From Mytilus galloprovincialis (taxonomy: Eukaryota > Mollusca > Bivalvia > Mytilida > Mytilidae): 64,000 bases of DNA. This document shows positions 45,545-55,920 of this stretch, piece by piece; position 1 is the first letter of the stretch; every line of letters starts with the position of its first letter. The stretch covers positions 35,306,321 to 35,370,320 of the forward strand of contig NC_134851.1 in assembly GCF_965363235.1 (NCBI RefSeq). The letters run 5' to 3'. Below the pieces are notes generated by a model that worked only from the letters and a program-made list of their open reading frames with translations, ran no database searches and was not told the DNA's origin. A program made the translations under genes and the position numbers.

Positions 45545-47639
45545 TACTTGTTGAACATTTCTTCACTACACCATGTATACAAACAGTATGAATATAATAA
45601 TAACAAGACTGTATAATTGATGCAAATGATATTTAAAACTTTAATAAATGTTTGACTCAACATTTTAATGACATTGAAAATAATACAGTCTGACTGTTTA
45701 GATCTAGGTATCGTTTATACTTTTTTTATAAATTTAACTTTGATTTATAATTTTTTTTGGAGCAAATGCTTCTATTTTCTTTGTAATTGTTTCAATGCGA
45801 TACATCAATAAGCAACCAATTTGAATGTCATACCATTTGTGGTGTTCTAAAGAATTTGTTTATATATTTGCAGATTAAATAATAAAATAAACACTTTTCG
45901 TGTTATTTTAAATAAGAATTTCTTCTGTTTCAGCTTGTGTACAGTTATTCAATCCACTACGTAAGAATTCAGTGAATACATTATTCCATTCACTAAACAA
46001 TTCCCTTCAATTCTAAGAGAAATCATTTTTGCAAATTGTTCTTCAATGATCTTATTCTGTATATTTGATATGAGGGAGCGATGTAAATGAGTGGATAAAA
46101 CTGGTGTTCCTTTTTTCAACAACAAAATAGTATTTGTTCAGCATTCTCCTTTCTTTTGATTAAGATATGTTGTTGCTTTTATGCAATAGTGTTTTTGTGT
46201 ATCTATGATAGAACTCCATTTTGTTTATGGTCATTATCATGTGATAATTGTTGAAATTTCCTATTTCTTTTTTGCAGGAAAGCACACATTCCATTTCAAA
46301 TTAATCCAATTATGCACTATGTAAATAAATTTCAACTATAAGTTTCCTCTTCAGTAATGACCTATTGATCATGAAAACCAAGATGTCTGATCACCTATAA
46401 ATACACAAAATAAACAAATAAAATGTTATAAATGGAGAGAGAAACAGCAATAAATGTTTTTCATGTGTATCTTTCCTTATTAAAATACATTAAGTAAACT
46501 TGAACTCGAGAAAAATAAATAACTGCGATGTAGACTAGAAAGTATAAAATGCCAAATAAAGTATTCACGAAAAATTAGTTGATTTACAGAGGTCAAGTCC
46601 CTGTTTGCAGGAAATTTACATCATTGGTTGTCTGGTGGAGAGTTGTCTTATTGGCAATCATACCACATCTTATTTTTATATAACCTTGCCATATTCCTAT
46701 TGTGCTTGTCCAAAGTTCAGAGCCTGTAGCTTTTGTCAGTTTAGTCTGACACTAAAATTTAGTGGTTGTTGTTGTTGTTGTTTCATACCGGTCATATTTA
46801 TTTTTTGTAGTTTATTTTGTTATAAACTAGGCAATTACCATGATTAGTTTTACAGTTTGGATTGTTTCAATGTTTCATCTTTAGGTCTTTTATAGCTGCC
46901 TACTTTGACTATAGTATAGGGTATGGATTTTCTCATTATTGAAGGTCGTAACAGGCCTACAATTGCTTTCTCAAAGCCATGATAGTTTTCATATTTAATA
47001 TACCACATCTTTTAATTTTTATAGTAATCATGATACTAGTAATCATCTTTCAAGTTCAATAACTTTTTTAAAATTAAAAGGTGCCTTACCATTTAGGTTT
47101 AGTTGGCTTCTGCAAATTTTACATTGCCTATCATTTCTGCTGTATATAATTTCTCTGTATCTTCTATAGTTCTTGTCCTATATATAAAAGAGTAAAAGTT
47201 GAATGACATCTTGCATCAATATTTTTTTCTGTTTAATGTACATTATGTATATTAATGTGTGTTTAATAAAAATCTAAACCATGAGTGCTTGATAAGTTTC
47301 TTGCCCTTATAGCTGGTCTTTAAGCTTTAAATGAATTTTAATGATCGACTAAAAAACTATGAGCACTGTGCAAATAAGACCCCTGCCCTCCAAAAAAAAC
47401 AAAACATGCACAAACAGTGGTATTTATTGACATAAAACATGTATATAATTTGGCTCCATTTATAGATATATATCTCAAGTGACTATAAGTTTAAGGCTGT
47501 GATTTTTTTAACAAATCCATAAATTTCTAAAACCTTTCAAAGTTTTTGAAAATGGACAATTTTAAAATAATTTTGCAACAACTAAGGTTCCTTAACTCTG
47601 CATCTTATAAAAAAATATACATGATAAATAGGGAATGAT
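45545..47639. other. non-coding region
   Basis: No gene is supported. Family A pieces lie at about 46605-46680 and 46800-47010. The rest is AT-rich with no clear structure. Confidence 0.5.
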
Positions 47640-48205
47640 ACTCCAGCTTGCATATTATTCAAAGTTTTAAAGGAACATAACTGAAGAACGGTAAAAGTTT
47701 TACTACCAAAATTTGAAATTGATCTGATTAAAATTGTGATAAAAAGTATTTTTTTAAAGTTTAATAAAATTTGGTTGAGGGAAACTTAAGTTAGAAGGCC
47801 GAAACATTTTTTTCCATTTTTAAAGAACATAACTATAGAATTTAGTAAAAGAGACACTACCAAAATTCAAACTTAATCTGTATTTTGTGATGATAAGCAT
47901 TGTGTATTGATTTCATAACATTTGATTGAGACAAACTAAATTTTAGAGAACAGGAAACCAAAAATTCAGCATATTTTCCCCATTTCTAAAGGGGCATAAC
48001 TCTGATACTCTAGTACAGTAACACTGACATCACCAAAATTCAAACTTGATATGAGAATTGTGATAACAAGCTTTTGTAAAAGTTTAATTGAATTTGGTTG
48101 AGGCAAGCTAAAGTACTGTAAGAGAACAAAAAACAACTTTGGGACAGACGGACAAACGATCTGACAAGTGTTAAACATTATGCCCCCTCCACTTTGGGTC
48201 ATAAC
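47640..48205 (+). repeat. tandem repeat of about 160 bp, three diverged units
   Basis: Each unit has a GGNACATAACTNTNGAA-like start, then ACTACCAAAATTCAAACTTG and TTTGGTTGAG. The last unit ends GGGACAGACGGACAAACGAT and ATGCCCCCTCC. Non-coding. Confidence 0.65.
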
Positions 48206-49484
48206 AATAAAAAGGGAGTTTGTCAAGATATAAAAACAATTCACCAAAGTTTCATAAAAATTTGTGAAAGCATTCTTGAGACTATCCTAATCCCAAGTCA
48301 TGATAGTACAATGACATAAATCAGATTTTTTTTTAAATTAAAAGGAAAATTATCATGTTTATGTTATACAAAAATAATTCACCAAGTTTCATGAAAATTG
48401 CTCAAAGCATTATTAATAGTATACGTACTGGAAAATCCCCGCTTTTATGAATAAAATCCCTAACTTTAAATTAAAAATTTAAAATCCCTAAAAATTAAAA
48501 AGGAGCTTAATTATCATGATTATATCAATAGATAATTCACCAAAGTATTATGAAAATTTTATGATTAATGTATTCTAATTCCAAGACTATCTAAGACATG
48601 GTTTGTTTGAATTAAAAAAGTTGGAATAAAGTACCTGCTAGAATTCAGGAGAATTAGACCAAATCAGGCTATCTTCTAGATTATCAGACAATTGACTGTA
48701 CATAGAAAAGGAATTTTCTTTTTTCTTTTTTCTTATTTAGCTATTTGTTATCTCTGTCCTTAATATATACTGAACTAAGCCATTTTTTCACATATTTTTT
48801 TTGTTTTTTCTCTCTTGTGACTTGTTATTTAACATAACAAAAAAAAACAAAGGCAATGAAAGAGAAACTGACAATGCCAAGGCAAAACATAAGATGCAGA
48901 AAAGAAAAACAAAACAAAACACTAAGCAACACCAACATCACCAAAAAACTAGTGTTGAATTCATGTGCTCAGTCAGTCAGTGAGAGTTCGCAGATCCTGA
49001 CCTACTATATCTATGCTTAAAAACCTAAAAATCATATAGTTCTAAACATATTTTGTAAATTTATACTTGATTAAAATGTTGTCATAAATAGCATAGACAC
49101 CTTTGAGTTTTGAGAACCACATGTGTTAATTGTGCGAGTATAATCATTGATAATCATGCACAAGATTGACTTTTAAAAGCCTATATATATTGTAATTTTC
49201 TGAAAATATTGCATGCATTTATTAATATGACCAATTTCAAGAAATGCACAAAGATGTGAGATGATTTATATAATTGTAATTTCAGGAATTTACAGTAAAG
49301 GCTTTTATCCTCACTGCATTTTGCACTTTTCCTAATTCAGGAGCCAGAAGTTATGGCCTTTGTGACCTTTGTATGATTTTTATTTTAGTTTCTTTTTTTT
49401 ATATTGAAGAGTTTAGTATGACGTCCATTATCACTCAACTAGTATACATTTTTGTTTAATGGCAAGCTAAAGCATGCCTCACAG

Positions 49485-49650
49485 GCACGGATCCAGGGGC
49501 GGGGGCTGAAGGTTGGACATGTTGGAACCCCCTTTCTTTATTGGACGATCAATGCATTTGAATGGGGACATGTAGTTGGACACCCCCCCCCCCAAAAAAA
49601 AAAAATTGTCCTGGGTTAGGAACCCCTCCTTTATATGACTAGATCCACCC
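49485..49650. mobile_element. family C G-rich MITE, copy 1
   Basis: The left end CACGGATCCAGGGGCGGG and right-end ACTAGATCCACCCC flank a body with GGACATGTTGGAACCCC and a C run. Other copies: 49733-49906, 58060-58165, 60272-60435, 62216-62516, and a fragment at 51874-51925. Confidence 0.6.
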
Positions 49651-49676
49651 CAGTCTCAGGTTGCGGGATTTTCTCG

Positions 49677-49960
49677 TTGCAATGAAGACCCATCGGTGAC
49701 CTATGGCTGTTATCTGCTCTTTGGTCATGTTGCAGGGGCGGATGCAGGAATTTTCGAAAGGGGGGGTGCTAACCCAGGGCAAAGGGGGGGTGCAAGGGGG
49801 GGTGCAAAACATATGTCCCGATACAAATGCATTGATCGGCAAAAATAAAGGGGGGTTGCGCACCCCCGGAACCCCCCCCCCCCCCCTTTGGATCCGCCAC
49901 TGTGTTGTTATCTCTTTGATACATTCCCCATTTCCATTTCCATTTTCTTTTCGGTTCTAT
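49677..49960 (+). mobile_element. retroelement tail split by a family C insertion
   Basis: The tail family of 20115-20994 (TGAAGACCCATCGGTGACCT ... TTGTTATCTCTTTGATACAT then CCCCATTTCCATTT) is interrupted between about 49733 and 49906 by a family C copy bounded by GGGGCGGATGCAGG and TGGATCCGCCACTG. The order shows the family C copy is younger. Confidence 0.7.
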
Positions 49961-50649
49961 TATAAATATTAGAAACGAGTTTGGCGCCTTTACAAAAATA
50001 TAATTGTCTGTGCTGATAGGGGAGTATGTGTGCATACCAATATTTAAATTTTCTAGGCCTTCTTTTTGAATATTTTGTGCATTTCTTGGTAAAATACTGT
50101 AAGACCTCGAGTGCTGTTGTTTTACAAAAACGGTCAAGTAATGTAGGGGAAAGAAACTAACTAAAAAGACCAAAATAAGCCACAACTAATGGGGGTCTCA
50201 TTGGGGGTTCTGTTCACGGATCCCGCTTAGTTACTACTTATTTTTTTTAGATTCTCGCATGATGCCATCCCGCGTACACTATGTAAGTGAACAATTCTGC
50301 TATTTTTGTAATTTCCCATGTCCCGCTAAACTTCATTTCGCGTTTTCACGGCACAATAATTTGAGGGAGGATAGGACCTTTATCGGGACTGCGGGATCGG
50401 GTGTTTTTAAGCTCTGGATTTCGGGATTGATCCTTTCGGGATACGATAATTCTTTTTTCGAATTTCGGGACCTCTGGATTTCGTGTTTTTTAAGCCCGGG
50501 ATTTCGGGATTTCGTGTTTTTAAGCTCGGGATTTCAGGATCAGTACCCCTCCTACCCTCCCTCATAATTTGACTTTCATGTGTCACGTTTACAAAAAATA
50601 CGCCTCGACAATCCCGAGTCCCGCTCAGACCCCCCTTATAGGTACATAA

Positions 50650-52134
50650 TGAATAGTTTACTATGTAGTGAGTAGTCGGGTCAAATACACATGTATACAC
50701 TTTTAGACGACCTTAGATTCATTTCACAGCGAAAATACTCATTTATATTGAACATTTTAGATCACTTTACATTTAGATTTTATAACTTTTAAAATAAAGA
50801 CCATATAGATTTAAGATCATTTAATCGAAAGATTATAATTTGTCAATGCGCAACTGTAACCAGGTACTGAATTTTTTTTTGCATGCGTTAAGTTAAAAGT
50901 GCCGGGAATAGAAAAGCAAGTTAAACTTCTCATCTGGACTTTTTAATAAGTCTGTATACCGGACCTCTTCTCTATTTTGGGATTGAAAAAAAATCTAAAG
51001 TTAAAAATGCGGTTTTGAGCCTATTTCTTCTTTTTAATTTGGTAACACGTTAAGCCATTAGTGACACTAATATGGTATATTACCAATAATAAGGCCATAT
51101 ATTTCGGTGTGTAGAAATACCGCAAAAGACTTCTTAGTGCACTAAGAAGAAAGTTTTTGCATTAAGGACACTAAAACGATGTTTTAAGATCACAGCGAAC
51201 ATGAATATAAGAGGATATGATTAAATACCTCAAATCTATAAAGTTAGGTATCAATAGATTTTGTAATTTTGAAGTTAAATGACTTTTTAATCAACGCCTG
51301 CCACTCGCCACGTGACCAACGGTTTATTGCAGATTCCCGAATCATCATGTTCAATCAACCTAATCCAATAAACAATTGTCTTTTGATCGTTACTTATTGA
51401 TTAATCAATGGTTGTTAACCTAACGGTTTAGCGTGGTATAAATTCAAGTTAATGTTTTAAAACTTTGCCTTTTTATATATATTTAGTTTTTAAGGAAATT
51501 GCTATGCAAGCTTTTTTTTTTATTTAAAGAACCCTATTTTGAGATAAAAATTGAGAAACAAATGCTTTTGATATTTCATTTCCTTACTAACAACACAAGA
51601 GTTTACATACTATCATTATTCCTTGAAAGACATTTGAGAGTATGTGGTGTCCATGGGGTTCTTCAAAATCCGATTACAGAAGTAACATATAGAAAAACTC
51701 CAAGAGGTAAAATTATATTACGTTTTAAAAAGAGAATTATAGAATAAATCATAACTGTCTTCTATGAACGATAACTTTAAACTGGTGTCAATGCTTTTTT
51801 TTTTAACAATTCATCTTTATTTCAACAATTGAAGATGAATACCATTTTATTTTATAATGTAATAAGCACTATGGGCAGGCGCGGATCCAGAGCTTGAAGT
51901 GGGGGTTTGGGGGAGGGGTTATGTGAGAAATGTTTAAAACACTAGAGAAGTTTTCATGTTATACCAAACCATATGTTTTTCAATAAATGGCACACTTTTT
52001 GTTCATCCGGCATATGGTTACTCTAAATAAAATTTTAAGTATTAATTTTATAAGGTTAATTATTTGATTACAGATCGTATCTACCCGTTTTGTAATTGTT
52101 GTATCACTCTAAGGGAGGCTAATAAAGATATATA
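50650..52134. other. non-coding region
   Basis: A frame at 51499-51747 ends with VHGVLQNPITEVTYRKTPRG and a few more residues. I do not recognise it and rate it doubtful. A family C fragment lies near 51874-51925. A piece near 51107-51165 (CTTAGTGCACTAAG) recurs at about 56697-56765. Confidence 0.4.
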
Positions 52135-52299
52135 TGTCGTGTACATGTTATTATTTTGTACAGGTTATTACTTGTACAAAATTGTCATACAAGTAATTAC
52201 TTGTATGATGCCATCATACAGGTTATTACTTGTATAAATATAATTGTACAAGTAATAACCTTTCCAAATTTGTGGAGAAAAAGATAATAACTTGTACAA
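52135..52299 (+). repeat. left TIR of the Ginger-like element
   Basis: It contains several short palindromes of the type GTACAAGTAATNACTTGTAC, including TACAAGTAATTACTTGTA and ATGATGCCATCAT. It differs from the complement of 53871-54036 at only a few sites. Confidence 0.88.
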
Positions 52300-52468
52300 A
52301 TCATTATTTTACCTTGGTTTATTTGCAGTCCACAACAAATTGTTTCCCTTTTAACATATAATTCATTATTTTGTCTAAAGGTATAAACTCTCAATATGTG
52401 AGTACATTTAATATATCAAATATATGAACAAAACTGTTCATTTAAGTAGTCAAAACTAAAGTGTTAAG

Positions 52469-53493
52469 ATGGAAAACATTATAGAAAAGAAATTTCATGA
52501 TGATATAATTAAATTGTGTGATGACAATAAATCTTCTAATAATTAAATATTTACACGTAAAAGATACAGAGAGATTATTGGGAATGTAAAGGAAGCAAAA
52601 TTAAGTTCCAAAAAGACTGCTCTTCAAAGATATTTCTTAAGGCAATATGATGTTTTGAGTGTAGCAGGCATTGAAAAACTCATTCGCAAAGGTGACTAAA
52701 TGTTTTACTATTGTACAGTAGATGAACTTTATCCGTTGATTAGAACTGCACATTCTGGAGTTGGCCATGGGGGCATCCACAAGACATATAAGGAGTTAAA
52801 AAAAACAATTTGCCAATATCAGCAGAGAAATTATCAGAATTTTCATTCAGATGTGTGAACAGTGTATTTTGAAGAAAAGTCGTACTGAAACCACAAAATT
52901 AGTTGTTCTTCCTATCACTTCTACAGACTTTAATTCCCGTTGTCAAGTAGACCTTGTTGACTATCAGTCATGTCCAGATGGAGAATACAAGTGGATCATG
53001 CACTACCAGGACCACTTAACCAAATTCAGTGTACTGCGCCCTTTAAAGACAAAAAGAGCAGCTGAAGTGGCTTACCAACTCACTGACATTTTTCTGCTTT
53101 TGGGAGCTCCACATATACTGCAAAGTGATAATGGAAGGGAATTTACGGCTAATGTAATTACAGAACTTAAACTCCTTTGGCCAGAGCTTATATTAGTGCA
53201 TGGTAGACCACGTCACCCTCAAAGTCAGGGGTCTGTCGAAAGAGCAAACGCTGACATAAAGAGTATGATGATTTCTTGGACACACGATCGGTTTCATGAG
53301 TCGAAATCAAATTGAAAAGATTCAGAGAAAGGAATTGACAATATTGGACATACCAGAGAACACAGAGGTTAACGTCAGAAAAGCAGTACAATTGCTTTCT
53401 TTAAGTGGTGGTCAAGGTCATGTTCACTGCAGCTGTCGGGGTGGCTGTAAAACAGGCAAATGTAAATGCAAAAAAAATGAACTTATTGTGTAA
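52469..53493 (+). pseudogene. Ginger/KRBA2-like integrase transposase, decayed
   Basis: The gene starts MENIIEKKFHDDIIKLCDDN and is stopped early (in-frame TAA near 52544). The later parts read in more than one frame, so it cannot make the full protein. The parts in order are: an H2C2 zinc finger (HSGVGHGGIHKTYKEL ... CEQCILKK, about 52750-52880), then the integrase core (52851-53315) with D in CQVDLVDYQS, D in LQSDNGREF and E in QGSVERANADIK, so the DDE triad is readable. A Cys-rich end follows: HCSCRGGCKTGKCKCKKNE (about 53420-53480). The core resembles KRAB-A domain protein 2 (KRBA2)-type integrases. In life it would cut and join the 165-bp TIRs. Confidence 0.8.
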
Positions 53494-53870
53494 TTCAAGA
53501 TTCCATGCTTCCTTGTCTTGTGCAAACAAATAGGTTTTTTAATCCATTAAGCTTGACTTATATTTCCAATGTATGATATTATGTATGCAATTTTTCGTCA
53601 TGATGTATGTTTAATCATAAATGAATGGAGGGTACCAATTTATTTTTGCTTTTAACGACCATGTCACTTTGTACCAGAAGTCCGTATTTACGTGGCATCT
53701 AGCTGTTTAGCTAAATTTGCACAAGGTGTCACGTTAGCTTATATTATTACTTTGCGTCCTTCGTTCATTTGTAAACTTCTAACATTTCAAAAATATACTG
53801 ATAAACACTTGAAAATAAGAACAGAAAAACAAACACAATATAAATTTAAAAAAATACGAAAGATGGTGAG

Positions 53871-54036
53871 TTGTACAAGTTATTATCTTTTTCTCCACAA
53901 AATTTGTACAGGTTATTACTTGTACAATTATATTTATACAAGTAATAACCTGTATGATGGCATCATACGAGTAATTACTTGTATGAAAATTTTGTACAAG
54001 TAATAACCTGTACAAAATAATAAAATGTACACGACA
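53871..54036 (-). repeat. right TIR of the Ginger-like element
   Basis: This is the inverted copy of 52135-52299 with the same internal palindromes. The inner limit is set by TTGTACAAGTTATTATC, just after the match is lost (near 53870). Confidence 0.88.
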
Positions 54037-54525
54037 TATATAATAAAATATAGAGATAGCAGCCTTGGATTGTCTTAATTAAATCCTTTGGTCCTCTAAT
54101 TATCAAGTTACCCTCTGGCCAATGTTATTATGACTTGTGTATATTTAAAGAAGTGTAGCGACAACGTGTCACCCTATTCAGTGCTAGATATTCAAATTAT
54201 AGTAAAGATAACATTAAAACAAGAAATGGTTAATACAAAAAATATTTTAAGATTTTCAACCGGGGGTGGGGGGCTCGCTTTAACCCCCTAAATCCGCTAA
54301 TGATGTGGGAAAACTAAATTATTTAGTTAACTTAATCATATGACTCTTAAGCCCGTTCTGCCATTATTAAGAAACGCTAAAGAACGGAAATGTATGATTT
54401 TAAGATTTGGAAATAAATGAAATTGGTGTCACAAATGGTATGTCTGCTTGTATTTAAAATATTTTATAAATAGGTATAATGCTCATATACATAATTATTA
54501 ACGGTTGTTTTGTCAACGTATATTT

Positions 54526-54811
54526 GTTCCACCTAACAGAAGTTCCAGTGGAAACTTTGTTATAAACAATGTCATAATACCTGTACCTGTTGGAACAAAT
54601 ATTCTATACTATTTATTCCGTTAGGACCATCTACTGTAATATTTATTCCTGTGGAAATAATATTCCAGAATATTTTTTTCCATTTGGAACTTATATTATG
54701 AAGGAACTTCTATTCCGTGACAGTTTTACTTCGCTTATTTATAGCATTTAACAAATAACTTCGTATTCTTATTTTCGGCATCAAATAAAAATAATGGAAT
54801 AAATATATAGG
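54526..54811. repeat. cluster of TTCC/GGAA palindromes
   Basis: Phrases such as GTTCCACCTAACAGAAGTTC, TTCCAGTGGAAAC, TTATTCCTGTGGAAATAA and GGAACTTCTATTCC give repeated short inverted repeats. The cluster ends at GGAAGTTCC, where the LINE fragment begins. It may be a small element. Ends not resolved. Confidence 0.45.
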
Positions 54812-55920
54812 AAGTTCCAATCAATAGACAACGTACAGAACAGAGCAATTCGATATTACTTAGGCGTTCACAGATTTGCACCAATTCTAGCACTGTATAG
54901 GGATACTGGATGGATACCAAGTCAGTTTCGGCATTGGGTGAACATTATTCGATACTGGAATAGGCTTTTATCGTTTGAAGACGACCGATTAACGAAAGTG
55001 GTGTTCAATATGGATTATGATCGTTGCACAAACAATTGGTGTAGTGACACTAAAGATATTTTCACTAAACTTAATATGTTACATTATTACGAAAGTAGAA
55101 CAATGGTGGATTTAAAATCTTTTGAACAAATTGTACGAACTTATTACAGTGATATATGGAGAGAGTCCTTGATAAATAAACCAAAGCTACGATCTTACTT
55201 AAACTTTAAAACAAACTTCGAACTAGAGCACTATGTAAAACTAAATCTTACGAAACACGAGCGATCTGTGCTAGCCCAGTTTAGATGCGGATTATTACCG
55301 ATCAGAATTGAGACTGGTAGATATATTGGGGAACCAGTAGAAAACAGACTATAAAATTGAGAAAGGAAATGGTGAATATGTCAAAGCGACAACCACCCGA
55401 CCATAGAGCAAACAACATGCCGATTTTGTAATTCTCAAAATGTTGAAAGTGAGCTACATTTTCTTATAAACTGCACATTTTATAATGATATCAGACAAAC
55501 TGTTTTTAGCGAGATATTAATGGTGCCTGACTTTACGCAACTAGATGAGCAGGGAAAATTAACATTTCTAATGGTGAACCATCCAAGGAAAATAGCTAAA
55601 TACTTAGCAGCGTCACTTTTCCGTAGAAAACAAACAGTTTACTCTAGTTAACATTCTTAAACTTTTTCACAAACATTAGTTGAATAATATATGAACTTTT
55701 ACAATCGTTAATTCTTAATCTATAATTATCTGTATTTAAATTTAAATTGGCAATTGACACGTGATATTAGAACATTTATATTGAACTAACAGTAAAAGGT
55801 GACTTATTGGTCCATTGGGCCGGGTGTATTTTATATGTAATTATATTTTGTACAAATTTATGCTGATTTACACATGTCACTATAATAAACAATTTACTTA
55901 CTTACTTACTTACTTTATAT
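54812..55920 (+). pseudogene. LINE (non-LTR) ORF2 C-terminal fragment, 5'-truncated
   Basis: The fragment begins inside the post-RT region (IDNVQNRAIRYYLGVHRFAP) and reads on through WIPSQFRHWVNIIRYWNRL to IRIETGRYIGEPVENR. It is interrupted there by a tail-type insertion (about 55352-55412), then resumes with CRFCNSQNVESELHFLINC, a CCHC zinc-knuckle typical of LINE ORF2 ends, to a stop near 55651. A 3' UTR of about 250 bp follows, ending in (TTAC)n at about 55897-55917. The tail supports CR1/L2-like priming; the clade is not certain. It matches the architecture of the LINE at 60488-62215. Confidence 0.8.
55352..55412 (-). mobile_element. short tail-type insertion inside the LINE fragment
   Basis: AAAATTGAGAAAGGAAATGG and GACAACCACCCGACCATAGA match the terminal 60 bp of the retroelement at 20115-20994. 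It interrupts the LINE reading frame, so it is younger than the LINE copy. Confidence 0.65.

Larger units (their letters stand above)
52135..54036 (+). mobile_element. Ginger-like DNA transposon, 1.9 kb
   Basis: Inverted terminal repeats of 165-166 bp (52135-52299 and 53871-54036) begin TGTCGTGTACAT and end in the complement. TATA flanks both sides (52131-52134 and 54037-54040), matching the 4-bp duplication and TGT...ACA ends known for Ginger elements. Between them lies a decayed gene for a retrovirus-like integrase with a Cys-rich C-terminus. The near-identical TIRs argue for a fairly recent insertion even though the gene is broken. Confidence 0.85.

Noticed and set aside
45055-45591. Open frames rich in FPLRK/KGNFL on both strands
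   Set aside because: They simply read through the TTTCC/GGAAA palindrome array; repeated composition explains their openness.
49639-50185. Overlapping frames on both strands with proline/glycine runs
   Set aside because: They cross family C G/C runs and retroelement tail sequence; the runs alone produce the residues.
50259-50700. Frames with repeated GFRD/PEIPGL phrases
   Set aside because: They translate family D repeats (ATCCCGAAATCCCG) on either strand.
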